A stretch of 52,688 nucleotides of DNA from assembly GCF_900258035.1 (NCBI RefSeq), contig NZ_OGTP01000034.1, positions 1-52,688 on the forward strand, given 5' to 3'. The stretch comes from Caballeronia novacaledonica (GTDB lineage: Bacteria > Pseudomonadota > Gammaproteobacteria > Burkholderiales > Burkholderiaceae). The translations under genes were made by a program, and so were the position numbers. Under the pieces are notes generated by a model, which was not told the DNA's origin, did not search any database, and saw nothing but the letters and a program-made list of their open reading frames with translations. This document shows positions 1-7,644 of the stretch, in pieces; within the stretch, counting starts at the first letter, position 1; every line of letters begins with the position of its first letter.

Positions 1-23
1 CATCGACCGGTTGAATCCGCCGC
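1..23 (+). mobile_element. 3' tip of an IS30-type transposase gene, window-edge fragment
   Basis: Bases 6-14 read Thr-Gly-stop. Positions 5-23 are the exact reverse complement of 52554-52572, which contains the stop codon and downstream end of the IS30-like transposase at the right edge. I infer that this is the extreme 3' end of a related copy on the plus strand, whose body lies left of the window. The codon before Thr is TCG here and TTG on the right, so the two copies are probably not identical. Only a few codons are visible, so the assignment rests entirely on the match to the other end. Confidence 0.55.
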
Positions 24-110
24 TGCTTTCTTTGGTTACTTTCTTTGCAGCAGCAAAGAAAGTGACTGCCGCCCCGCACAGGGGCAACGCCAATAAACCA
101 ATACGAAAAC
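22..110 (+). repeat. Truncated copy of a dispersed palindromic repeat
   Basis: The stretch from GCTGCTTTC through CGCACAGGGGC and beyond matches 52428-52510 almost base for base and matches the reverse complement of 51925-52015. Its core is an inverted repeat with 11-bp arms, ACTTTCTTTGC and GCAAAGAAAGT. The upstream half seen in the other two copies is missing, and the IS30-type end lies directly where the repeat is cut, which suggests that the element inserted here. A 70-codon reading frame across it (11-223) is probably an artefact of the repeat. Confidence 0.85.
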
Positions 111-137
111 GGGATCCGGCGACAAAAAGCACCGGCC

Positions 138-1130
138 TCAATACATATCGAAAACACGCTGCAGGTCGTCCACCTGCGCCCCCAACGCGAGCATCAACAA
201 CACCCGAGCCTTGTAGGGATTGAGCGTCCCCGCGCTGACGCTACCCAGCGCATCGTCATCCGCGGCGCCGTTGCGCATCACATGCCCCGCCCCCACGCGC
301 GAAGCGCGCACCACCGCGACACCTTGCTTAACCGCATCGACAAGCGCCTGCGTAATCGTCGCGTGCATCGAGCCATTGCCCGTTCCCGCGACGACAATCC
401 CACGCACACCCGCCGCGACGAGCGCATCGACCATCACGCGCGATGCATCCGCGTAACTCGCGACGATCTCGACCATCGGCCATTGATCGGCCACGGAGAA
501 CTCGCTCGACGCCGTGTGCGGCCGCACGACGGTACGCTGAAACTCGACGCGCCCGTCCTGCACGAAGCCGAGCGCCCCGGTCTCGGGCGAGCGGAACGCA
601 TCGACGGCGTACGTGCTCGTCTTGGTGACATCGCGCGCACTGTGGATCTGGTTGTTGAACGCGACAAGCACGCCCTTGCCCGCCGCGTCCTTCGACGCCG
701 CGACCGTCACCGCGTTTAGCAAATTGAGCGGGCCATCGGCGGACAGCGCGGTCGACGGACGCATCGCCGCCGTCAGCACCACAGGCTTCGCGCTCTTGAC
801 CGTGAGATGCAGCAGGTACGCAGTTTCTTCGAGCGTATCGGTGCCGTGCGTGATCACGACGCCATCGATATCGTCCTGCGCGAGCAGTTCATTGATGCGC
901 GATGCGAGCGTGGTCCACAGCGCGGCGCTCATGTCCTTGCTGTCGATGCTCGCGATCTGCTCGGCATGAATGCGCGCGACCGCACCGAGCGCCGGCACGG
1001 CTTCGAGCAATTTGTCGACACCGACGACGCCCGCCTTGTAGCCCGCCGTCTTCGATGCATCGCCAGCGGACCCGGCGATGGTGCCGCCCGTTGCCAGCAC
1101 GGCGATGCGAGGGAGTGAGGATGTATTCAT
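138..1130 (-). CDS. ansA: L-asparaginase
   Basis: 330 residues, the usual size for bacterial asparaginases, which hydrolyse L-asparagine to aspartate and ammonia. Both active-site signatures are visible: ATGGTIAG near the N-terminus with the nucleophile Thr17, and THGTDTLEET with Thr97-Asp98. The Ser-Ile-Asp segment around residue 61 fits the substrate pocket. The N-terminus begins MNTSSLPRIAVLATGG with no signal peptide, which suggests a cytoplasmic enzyme despite type-II-like motifs. It lies 15 nt downstream of the cysB-like gene on the same strand and could be read through from that operon. The ansA versus ansB symbol is uncertain; the enzyme class is not. Confidence 0.93.
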   Translation of the reverse strand: MNTSSLPRIAVLATGGTIAGSAGDASKTAGYKAGVVGVDKLLEAVPALGAVARIHAEQIASIDSKDMSAALWTTLASRINELLAQDDIDGVVITHGTDTLEETAYLLHLTVKSAKPVVLTAAMRPSTALSADGPLNLLNAVTVAASKDAAGKGVLVAFNNQIHSARDVTKTSTYAVDAFRSPETGALGFVQDGRVEFQRTVVRPHTASSEFSVADQWPMVEIVASYADASRVMVDALVAAGVRGIVVAGTGNGSMHATITQALVDAVKQGVAVVRASRVGAGHVMRNGAADDDALGSVSAGTLNPYKARVLLMLALGAQVDDLQRVFDMY

Positions 1131-1145
1131 GCCGGCGATTGTAAA

Positions 1146-2072
1146 TCACGCCGTTTCGCGCAACTGCGCCGCGATCTGCGCTTCCTCGAGTTGAGGCGCG
1201 AACATCTCGATCAATCGATACGCGTACGCCCGCAAAAACGCACCCTTTCTCAGGCCGACGCGCGTCGTGCTGGCCTCGAACAGATGCTGCGTATCGAGCG
1301 CGACGAGCTCGGTGTCGCGCTTCGCGTCGTAGGCCATCGCCGCGACGATGCCGATGCCCATGCCAAGCTCGACATATGTCTTGATGACGTCCGCGTCGAT
1401 CGCGGTCAGCACGATATCGGGAATCGCGCCCGCGCTCGCAAACGCCTGATCCACGTGCGAGCGGCCGGTGAAGTCCTGGTCGTAGGTGACGATCGGATAT
1501 TCGGCGATCTGCTCGAGCGTGATGTTCTCGCTCCCGACGAGCGGATGATCCTTCGGCACGACGACCGTGTGATGCCACGAATAGCACGGAAACGTGACGA
1601 TGTCCGGATAACGGTCGAGCGCCTCGGTCGAAATGCCGATATCCGCTTCGCCATTGATGATCATCTGCGCGATCTGCTGCGGACTGCCCTGACGCAGCGC
1701 GAGATGAACCTTAGGAAATACTTCGGTAAACTGACGGATGACCTTCGGCAACGCGTAACGCGCCTGCGTGTGAGTCGTCGCGACGACGAGGTGGCCGTTG
1801 TCCTGATCCGCGAACTGGCGCGCGACGCGCCGCAGATTCTCCGCGTCGAGCAACATGCGCTCGATCAGTTGATGCACTTCCTTGCCGGGCTCGGTGAGAC
1901 CCGTCAGACGCTTGCCGCGGCGAATGAAGATATCGACGCCGAGTTCGTCCTCCAGATCCTTGATCTGTTTCGACACGCCCGACTGCGACGTGTAGAGCAC
2001 GTTCGCGACCTCCGTCAGATTCATGTTCTGACGCACGGCCTCACGCACGAAGCGCAATTGCTGGAAATTCAT
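1146..2072 (-). CDS. cysB: CysB-family LysR-type regulator of sulfur assimilation
   Basis: 308 residues. The N-terminal 60 residues form a winged helix-turn-helix that opens MNFQQLRFVREAVRQN, with SQSGVSKQIKDLEDELG as the recognition region, typical of CysB and Cbl. An effector-binding domain follows; in this family it binds acetylserine or sulfate-type ligands. It lies 27 nt downstream of cysA on the same strand, so it is probably the last gene of the sulfate uptake operon and may control that operon. Burkholderia carry more than one CysB-like protein (CysB, SsuR), so the exact paralogue cannot be fixed from sequence alone. Confidence 0.88.
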   Translation of the reverse strand: MNFQQLRFVREAVRQNMNLTEVANVLYTSQSGVSKQIKDLEDELGVDIFIRRGKRLTGLTEPGKEVHQLIERMLLDAENLRRVARQFADQDNGHLVVATTHTQARYALPKVIRQFTEVFPKVHLALRQGSPQQIAQMIINGEADIGISTEALDRYPDIVTFPCYSWHHTVVVPKDHPLVGSENITLEQIAEYPIVTYDQDFTGRSHVDQAFASAGAIPDIVLTAIDADVIKTYVELGMGIGIVAAMAYDAKRDTELVALDTQHLFEASTTRVGLRKGAFLRAYAYRLIEMFAPQLEEAQIAAQLRETA

Positions 2073-2099
2073 GTCCGCCCCTCTGTTCTTATGATGGTG

Positions 2100-3158
2100 T
2101 CACTGCGCGGGAAAAACTCGCAAGGCGCGCGGCACGGCCGTCACGCCGTCGCCGATATCGAGCTTGAGCGCGCGCCATGCCTCGCGATCCAGCTCCGCCT
2201 CGATCACGTTGCCCGCGCTGCCTTCGAGCTCGACGCGCACCGAGCCGCCCAGCGTCACGACGCGCCGCACGCCGACCACGATGCCATCGCGATGCGCGCC
2301 ATCGGCGGGATACAGCGCGAGATCGTGCGGCCGCACGTACGCGAGCGCGCGGCCGCTGAAATGCGCCTGGGCCGCGATCGGGCTCGCGGCGCCATCGGCG
2401 ACGAAGCCGTTCGCATCGACGTTGCCCTGCAGCCGGTTCGCCGCGCCGAGAAACTCGTACACGAACGACGTCTGCGGATGATCGTACACGTCTTGCGGAC
2501 TGCCCACCTGCTCGACGCGCCCGTGATTCATCACGACGATGCGGTCCGCCACTTCGAGCGCTTCTTCCTGATCGTGCGTGACGAAGAGCGTCGAGATATG
2601 CAGATCGTCGTGCAGGCGGCGCAACCAGCTACGCAGTTCCTTGCGCACTTTGGCGTCGAGCGCGCCGAACGGCTCGTCGAGCAACAGCACTTTCGGTTCG
2701 ACGGCCAGCGCGCGAGCCAGCGCGATGCGCTGCCGCTGCCCGCCCGACAACTCCGACGGAAAACGTTCGGCGAGCCAGTCGAGCTGCACGAGCTTCAGCA
2801 GTTCGTGCACTTTCTCGCGGATCGCGGCTTCGCCCGGACGCTCGCGGCGCGGCTTCACGCGCAGGCCGAACGCGACGTTCTCGAACACCGTCATGTGCCT
2901 GAAGAGCGCGTAATGCTGGAACACGAAGCCGACCTGCCGCTCACGCGCGCCGACCGCCGCGACGTCCTCGCCGTGCAGCACGACTTGTCCCGCATCGGCG
3001 AATTCGAGGCCGGCGATGACGCGCAACAACGTGGTCTTGCCGCAGCCCGAGGGTCCGAGCAGCGCGACCAGTTCGCCCGCCGGAAAATCGAGCGTGACGT
3101 TGTCGAGCGCGGTGAAATCGCCGAAGCGTTTTTGCAGATTGCGAACGATGATGCTCAT
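2100..3158 (-). CDS. cysA: Sulfate/thiosulfate ABC transporter ATPase CysA
   Basis: 352 residues. It powers sulfate and thiosulfate import at the inner membrane. Visible motifs are Walker A GPSGCGKT at 35-42, the ABC signature LSGGQ at 137-141, and Walker B VLLLDEP at 157-163. A C-terminal regulatory extension of about 110 residues follows, as in CysA and related ATPases. Its start lies 16 nt downstream of the cysW stop. Position between cysW and cysB and full family length leave little doubt. Confidence 0.95.
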   Translation of the reverse strand: MSIIVRNLQKRFGDFTALDNVTLDFPAGELVALLGPSGCGKTTLLRVIAGLEFADAGQVVLHGEDVAAVGARERQVGFVFQHYALFRHMTVFENVAFGLRVKPRRERPGEAAIREKVHELLKLVQLDWLAERFPSELSGGQRQRIALARALAVEPKVLLLDEPFGALDAKVRKELRSWLRRLHDDLHISTLFVTHDQEEALEVADRIVVMNHGRVEQVGSPQDVYDHPQTSFVYEFLGAANRLQGNVDANGFVADGAASPIAAQAHFSGRALAYVRPHDLALYPADGAHRDGIVVGVRRVVTLGGSVRVELEGSAGNVIEAELDREAWRALKLDIGDGVTAVPRALRVFPAQ

Positions 3159-3174
3159 GATGTTGTCGGCCTCT

Positions 3175-4071
3175 TCAATGCTGTGCGGATGTCCGGGCTT
3201 CGGTGACGGCTTGCGACATGCGCCGCTCCGCGATGAGCTTGAGCGCGAGCGTCACGAGCGCGAGCAGCGCAAGCAGCGACGCCACCGCGAACGCGGCCGA
3301 GAAGTTGTATTCGTTGTAGAGAATTTCGACGTGCAGCGGCATCGTGTCGGTCTGGCCGCGGATATGGCCCGATACCACCGACACCGCGCCGAACTCGCCC
3401 ATCGCGCGGGCGTTGCAGAGAATCACGCCGTAGAGCAGGCCCCACTTCACGTTGGGCAGCGTCACGCGCCTGAAGATCTGCCAGCCCGAGGCGCCGAGCA
3501 CGTGCGCGGCTTCTTCTTCGTCGTTGCCTTGCGCCTGCATCAACGGAATCAGTTCGCGTGCGACGAACGGGAACGTCACGAAGATCGTCGCGAGCACGAT
3601 GCCCGGCACCGCGAAGATGATCTGCACGTCGTGCGCGGCGAGCCACGGGCCGAACCAGCCTTGCGCGCCGAAAATCAGCACGTAGATGAGTCCGGAAATC
3701 ACCGGCGAAACCGAGAACGGCAAGTCGATGAGCGTGGTCAGGAGCGCCTTGCCGCGAAACTCGAACTTCGCGATCGCCCACGACGCCGCCAGTCCGAACA
3801 CCACGTTCAACGGCACGGCGATCGCGGCGGTGATCAGCGTGAGCTTGATCGCGGACCACGCGTCCGGATCCTTCAGCGACTCGAAGTAATAGCCGATACC
3901 CTTCGCGAAGGCCTGCACGAACACGGCCACGAGCGGCACGACGAGAAAGAGCGCGAGAAACACGAGCGCGATGCCCGTCAGCAGCCAGCGCACGGCGCGC
4001 GGCTCGGTCACGGGATTGAGCTTTTTTGCGTCGCGCGCGGCGGGTACGTCGAGGGGAAGAACCTTGCTCAT
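3175..4071 (-). CDS. cysW: Sulfate/thiosulfate ABC transporter permease CysW
   Basis: 298 residues from the ATG at 4071 (MSKVLPLDVPAARD). The reading frame stays open much further upstream, but that part is antisense-like shadow of cysT. The chosen start overlaps the cysT stop in an ATGA configuration, which implies translational coupling. About six hydrophobic segments are visible, and the permease coupling loop appears in the region EEEAAHVLGASGWQIFRRV, the surface that contacts CysA. It forms the membrane channel together with CysT. Confidence 0.94.
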   Translation of the reverse strand: MSKVLPLDVPAARDAKKLNPVTEPRAVRWLLTGIALVFLALFLVVPLVAVFVQAFAKGIGYYFESLKDPDAWSAIKLTLITAAIAVPLNVVFGLAASWAIAKFEFRGKALLTTLIDLPFSVSPVISGLIYVLIFGAQGWFGPWLAAHDVQIIFAVPGIVLATIFVTFPFVARELIPLMQAQGNDEEEAAHVLGASGWQIFRRVTLPNVKWGLLYGVILCNARAMGEFGAVSVVSGHIRGQTDTMPLHVEILYNEYNFSAAFAVASLLALLALVTLALKLIAERRMSQAVTEARTSAQH

Positions 4072-4952
4072 GCCGTCTCTCCCGCCGCCAGCGCGACGTT
4101 CGCGGGCAACGCGCCCGTCCTGCTCGTGCGCCGCTGCAGGAACCATTGCAGCGTATTGATGAAGAGCAGCATCAGGAACGACACGCACAGCATCACGACG
4201 GCCAGCGCGGTCGCGCCGGCATAGTCGTACTGTTCGAGCTTCGTGATGATGAGCAGCGACGTGATCTCGGATTTCATCGGCACATTGCCCGCGATGAAGA
4301 TCACCGAGCCGTATTCGCCGAGCGCACGCGCGAACGCGAGCGCGAAGCCGGTCAGAAGCGCGGGAAACACCGAAGGCAGCACGACGCGGCGAAACGTCAG
4401 CCAGCGCGTCGCGCCGAGACACGCGGCGGCTTCTTCCTGCTCGCGCTCGAACTCTTCGAGCACCGGCTGCACCGTGCGCACGACGAAGGGCAAGCCGATG
4501 AACGTCAGCGCGACCAGCACGCCGAGCGGCGTGAATGCGACCTTGATGCCGAGCGGCGCGAGAAATTGCCCGATCCAGCCGTTGCCCGCATAGACCGCGG
4601 CGAGCGAGATGCCCGCGACGGACGTCGGCAGCGCGAACGGCAAATCGACGATCGCATCGACGATACGCTTGAACGGAAACGTGTAGCGCACGAGCACCCA
4701 CGCGACGAGAAAGCCGAACGCCGCGTTGATGAGCGCGCCGCCGAGCGCCGCGCAAAACGTGAGCCGATATGACGCGAGCACGCGCGGCGACGTGACCGCG
4801 CGCACGAACTGCGCCCAGTCGAGCGTCGCGGTTTTCGCGAAGGTGGCGGCGAGCGGAATCAGCACCACGAGGCTCAGATAGGCCACCGTGATGCCGAGCG
4901 TCAGGCCGAAGCCGGGAAGCGCGCTCGGCTTCCTGAATGTGAGGGTCGTCAT
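4068..4952 (-). CDS. cysT: Sulfate/thiosulfate ABC transporter permease CysT
   Basis: 294 residues, also called CysU. It is a six-helix inner-membrane permease partnered with CysW. The EAA coupling loop is visible as EEAAACLGATRWLTFRRV. It starts MTTLTFRKPSALPGFG and ends in a 4-nt overlap with cysW. About 90 nt separate it from the sbp stop upstream, so the order sbp-cysT-cysW-cysA is intact. Confidence 0.94.
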   Translation of the reverse strand: MTTLTFRKPSALPGFGLTLGITVAYLSLVVLIPLAATFAKTATLDWAQFVRAVTSPRVLASYRLTFCAALGGALINAAFGFLVAWVLVRYTFPFKRIVDAIVDLPFALPTSVAGISLAAVYAGNGWIGQFLAPLGIKVAFTPLGVLVALTFIGLPFVVRTVQPVLEEFEREQEEAAACLGATRWLTFRRVVLPSVFPALLTGFALAFARALGEYGSVIFIAGNVPMKSEITSLLIITKLEQYDYAGATALAVVMLCVSFLMLLFINTLQWFLQRRTSRTGALPANVALAAGETA

Positions 4953-5042
4953 CCTTGATTGATCCTTTTGTGCGCCGGGGTCAGCGCGTCGCTGCTTCGG
5001 GCGCGCGGCGTCATGGACGCGCCGCGTCGCCCGCTTCGTCGC

Positions 5043-6065
5043 CTATTGCGGCTGATAGATCGAATCGAACACGCCGCCGTCCGCGAAATGCGTCTTCTGC
5101 GCCTTGGTCCAGCCGCCGAACGTGTCGTCGATGGTGTAGAGCTTCAGCTTCGGAAACTGCTTCGTGAGTTCGGCGGGCACCTTGTCCGAACGCGGCCGAT
5201 AAAAGTTGCGCGCGGCGATCTGTTGTCCTTCGTCGCTATACAGATACTTGAGATAGGCGTCGGCGAGCTTGCGCGTGCCGTGCTTGTCGACGACCTTGTC
5301 CACTACCGCGACCGGCGGCTCCGCGAGAATGCTCACCGACGGCACGACGATCTCGAACTTCTCCGGCCCAAACTCTTTCAGCGACAAGAACGCCTCGTTC
5401 TCCCACGCGATCAGCACGTCGCCCTGCCCGCGCTGCACGAAGCTCGTCGTCGCGCCTCGCGCGCCGGAATCGAGCACGCCGGCGTTCTTGTACAGCTTCG
5501 TCACGAAGTCCTTGGCCGTCTGCTCGTTGCCGCCCGGCTTGTGCTGCGCATACGCCCACGCCGCGAGATAGTTCCAGCGCGCGCCGCCCGAGGTCTTGGG
5601 ATTGGGTGTGACGATCGACACGCCTGGCTTGGTCAGATCGTCCCAGTCCTTGATGTGTTTCGGATTGCCCTTGCGCACCAGGAACACGATCGTCGATGTG
5701 TACGGCGACGCGTTGTCCGGCAGCCGTTTCTGCCAGTCCGCGCCGACGAGTCCTTTGGAGGCGAGCGCATCGATGTCGTAAGCGAGCGCGAGCGTGACGA
5801 CATCGGCCTGCAGGCCGTCCAGCACCGCGCGCGCCTGTCCGCCCGAGCCGCCGTGCGACTGCTTGAACGTCACCGTTTCGCCCGTCTCGGCCTTCCACTT
5901 CTTCGCGAACGCCTGATTGAAGTCCTGATACAACTCGCGGGTCGGGTCGTAGGAGACGTTCAGAAACGACGTCTGCGCCGTCGCTGGCGCCGTCATGATC
6001 AATCCCGCCGCGCTCAACGTCGCCGCCGCCAGAAATCGTCGCAATCCCGTGCCGATGCTTTGCAT
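5043..6065 (-). CDS. sbp: Periplasmic sulfate-binding protein
   Basis: 340 residues with a clear Sec signal peptide: Arg-Arg at 9-10, a hydrophobic stretch, and an AxA-type cleavage site near Ala30. The mature protein opens with SFLNVSYDPTRELY, a hallmark of sulfate-binding proteins, and contains FKQSHGGSGGQARAV, the oxyanion pocket loop. It delivers sulfate to CysTWA in the periplasm. It is the first gene of the operon, with an A+T-rich promoter region upstream shared divergently with lexA. Confidence 0.95.
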   Translation of the reverse strand: MQSIGTGLRRFLAAATLSAAGLIMTAPATAQTSFLNVSYDPTRELYQDFNQAFAKKWKAETGETVTFKQSHGGSGGQARAVLDGLQADVVTLALAYDIDALASKGLVGADWQKRLPDNASPYTSTIVFLVRKGNPKHIKDWDDLTKPGVSIVTPNPKTSGGARWNYLAAWAYAQHKPGGNEQTAKDFVTKLYKNAGVLDSGARGATTSFVQRGQGDVLIAWENEAFLSLKEFGPEKFEIVVPSVSILAEPPVAVVDKVVDKHGTRKLADAYLKYLYSDEGQQIAARNFYRPRSDKVPAELTKQFPKLKLYTIDDTFGGWTKAQKTHFADGGVFDSIYQPQ

Positions 6066-6109
6066 TCCCCGTTCTCCGTCTTATCGAATGGACGGAATCA
6101 GTCTATCGA

Positions 6110-6180
6110 CGCGTCTATATGATTAGAAATAATCGTTATTCACTTTTTTATACGTAAAACTGCTAAGAACGATATTCCTG
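6110..6180 (-). promoter_or_regulatory. A+T-rich sbp upstream region with a small dyad
   Basis: This is the most A+T-rich stretch near the sulfate operon, and it lies just upstream of sbp. It contains a 13-bp dyad, AATAA-TCG-TTATT, at 6128-6140. CysB-family proteins bind A+T-rich, weakly symmetric sites upstream of sulfur genes, so a CysB or SsuR site here is plausible. That is inference; I cannot define -10 and -35 elements with confidence. Confidence 0.4.
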
Positions 6181-6250
6181 GATGGAAGAAGCGCGTATGG
6201 GAGCGGATCGAGCGTTCGGAAGCCGGACGCGGGCGAACTTAAAGTAAAGC

Positions 6251-6279
6251 TTGAAAAGCTGGAAATACTGTATAAAAAT
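6251..6279 (+). promoter_or_regulatory. Probable lexA promoter
   Basis: TTGAAA at 6251-6256 and TAAAAA at 6273-6278 are spaced 16 bp apart and look like sigma-70 -35 and -10 elements. The first SOS box covers the -10 element, so LexA bound there would block polymerase. The elements are imperfect, and the exact start of transcription is not visible. Confidence 0.5.
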
Positions 6280-6283
6280 ACAG
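6268..6283 (+). promoter_or_regulatory. SOS box 1 (LexA operator)
   Basis: CTG-TATAAAAATA-CAG is a 16-bp match to the proteobacterial CTG-N10-CAG LexA operator with an A/T-rich centre. It lies 41 bp upstream of the chosen lexA start and overlaps the presumed -10 element. Confidence 0.88.
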
Positions 6284-6287
6284 TCAC

Positions 6288-6303
6288 CTGTCCATCCATA
6301 CAG
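6288..6303 (+). promoter_or_regulatory. SOS box 2 (second LexA operator)
   Basis: CTG-TCCATCCATA-CAG keeps both conserved triplets at the exact N10 spacing. Its centre is less A/T-rich, so it is probably a weaker site. It begins 4 bp after box 1, an arrangement like the paired operators of E. coli lexA. Confidence 0.7.
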
Positions 6304-6323
6304 TGCACCAGGGGCTCGAGCCA

Positions 6324-7001
6324 GTGACCAAGACATCCAAACTTACCGCGCGGCAGCAGCAGGTATTCGAACTGATCCGGCGCGCGATCGACCGCACGGG
6401 CTTTCCGCCGACGCGCGCCGAGATCGCGGCGGAGCTCGGCTTCAGTTCGGCGAATTCGGCCGAGGAGCACTTGCGGGCGCTGGCGCGCAAGGGCGTGATC
6501 GAACTGGCGGCGGGTTCGTCGCGTGGTATCCGGCTGCTGGGCGACGCATCGCGCATCGATCGTTCGGAGGAGATGCCGCATCAGTTCACGTTGCCGCATC
6601 AGAGCATCATGCAACTGTCGCTGCCGCTTGTCGGGCGTGTCGCGGCAGGCAGCCCGATCCTCGCGCAGGAACACATCTCGCAAACTTACGCATGCGATCC
6701 CGCGCTCTTCTCCAGCAAGCCGGACTATCTGCTGAAAGTGCGCGGCCTGTCGATGCGCGACGCCGGCATCCTCGACGGCGACCTGCTCGCCGTGCAGAAA
6801 CGCAACGAGGCGAAAGACGGACAGATCGTCGTCGCGCGTCTGGGCGACGACGTCACGGTCAAGCGCTGGAAACGCCGCTCTGACGGCGTCGAGTTGATCG
6901 CCGAGAATCCGGACTACGAGAATATTTTCGTGCGCTCGGGCAGCGGTGATTTCGCGCTGGAAGGCATCGCGGTCGGGCTGATCCGTTCGGGCGAGTTCTG
7001 A
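6324..7001 (+). CDS. lexA: SOS repressor LexA
   Basis: 225 residues from a GTG at 6324 (MTKTSKLTARQQQVFEL). AGGGG lies about 9 nt upstream, and this N-terminus matches my recollection of Burkholderia LexA. An in-frame GTG at 6303 would add seven residues but overlaps SOS box 2. The N-terminal winged helix (about 1-70) binds operators. The C-terminal peptidase shows the cleavage bond Ala108-Gly109 in GRVAAGSP, the nucleophile Ser143 in GLSMRDAG, and Lys180 in DDVTVKR. RecA-stimulated self-cleavage induces the SOS regulon. Two operators upstream indicate autoregulation. Confidence 0.96.
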   Translation: MTKTSKLTARQQQVFELIRRAIDRTGFPPTRAEIAAELGFSSANSAEEHLRALARKGVIELAAGSSRGIRLLGDASRIDRSEEMPHQFTLPHQSIMQLSLPLVGRVAAGSPILAQEHISQTYACDPALFSSKPDYLLKVRGLSMRDAGILDGDLLAVQKRNEAKDGQIVVARLGDDVTVKRWKRRSDGVELIAENPDYENIFVRSGSGDFALEGIAVGLIRSGEF

Positions 7002-7073
7002 GGTCTCCGCTCGGCGCGGGCGGGAAGCGAAAGTTGCGTGCAGATCGCTCGCTCACTTTCATAAAGAGACATG

Positions 7074-7096
7074 AACGGGACAAGAAATGTCCCGTT
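7074..7096. promoter_or_regulatory. Perfect 9-bp inverted repeat, candidate operator
   Basis: AACGGGACA and TGTCCCGTT form perfect arms around the 5-nt loop AGAAA. It lies 73 nt after lexA and 122 nt before the next gene. No T-run follows, so it is a poor terminator. TTGACA at 7095-7100 overlaps the right arm and could be a -35 element for the downstream gene, although the -10 is weak. A dimeric repressor site is a reasonable guess only. Confidence 0.45.
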
Positions 7097-7217
7097 GACA
7101 TCGCAAGATAGCCTCACCAAACGCTTCAACGCCCAGTCGAGGCGTCTCAAACACAACAAGCATGACGGCCGCCGCGCGCGGTGCGCCGCGGTGCGTCCTA
7201 TCGTCTGGAGAGTCATC

Positions 7218-7544
7218 ATGGAACGTTTTGCCCGTCTGCTGCCCTTCCGTCAATTCGGCCGTCTGCGCCATCTGCGTGCGCTGATCGCGTGCGGCACGCC
7301 GCAAGCCGAAGCCGCTCCCGATCTCTTCGACGAAATGCCCGCGCTGCCGTCCCGCCAGCCGGCTTTCGCGCGCGTTTCGCTGAGTAGCACAGTGCATGCG
7401 GAGCCGGAACAGCGGGCGCCGGTGCGCGTCTATCGCGGACAGTCGCGCGTGATTCTGGTGGGCAAGATCGACGAAGTGTCGCGCATGATCGACCGTTGCA
7501 TCGCGGAGGAAAACGCGGGGCTCGCCGGCGGCATCCTCGCCTGA
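7218..7544 (+). CDS. Small basic protein of unknown function
   Basis: 108 residues from the ATG at 7218 (MERFARLLPFRQFGRLRHLR), preceded by GGAGAG. The frame is open back to 7071, but the upstream codons look non-coding and cover the inverted repeat. The N-terminus is arginine-rich, the middle is variable, and the C-terminal third is better ordered: VRVYRGQSRVILVGKIDEVS, then a short helix with MIDRCIAEE. No signal peptide or membrane segment. I do not recognise a family. The C-terminal pattern looks like a small beta-alpha unit. Confidence 0.65.
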   Translation: MERFARLLPFRQFGRLRHLRALIACGTPQAEAAPDLFDEMPALPSRQPAFARVSLSSTVHAEPEQRAPVRVYRGQSRVILVGKIDEVSRMIDRCIAEENAGLAGGILA

Positions 7545-7644
7545 AATCGAGGCTCACCGCGCCGAACGTGATTTCGCGGGATTTATCGCGTGCCGGCGCG
7601 GTCAATCCCGGAGTCGCGTTTTTGCTAAGAGGCTTTGCCGTCGC

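Noticed and set aside
11..223. Short frame with VTFFAAAKKVTAAPHRGNAN, and similar frames at 51867-52076 and 52185-52682
   Set aside because: They are readings through the dispersed palindromic repeat. The recurrence is explained by DNA repetition, and parts overlap the asparaginase gene or the IS end.
1191..3206. A 671-codon plus-strand frame opposite cysB and cysA
   Set aside because: It is an antisense mirror of two certain genes, is rich in Arg and His, and has no domain. In DNA this GC-rich, reverse frames stay open by codon bias.
7071..7217. Longer N-terminus for the 108-residue protein
   Set aside because: The extra codons run through the inverted repeat and lack a ribosome site; the ATG at 7218 is preceded by GGAGAG.
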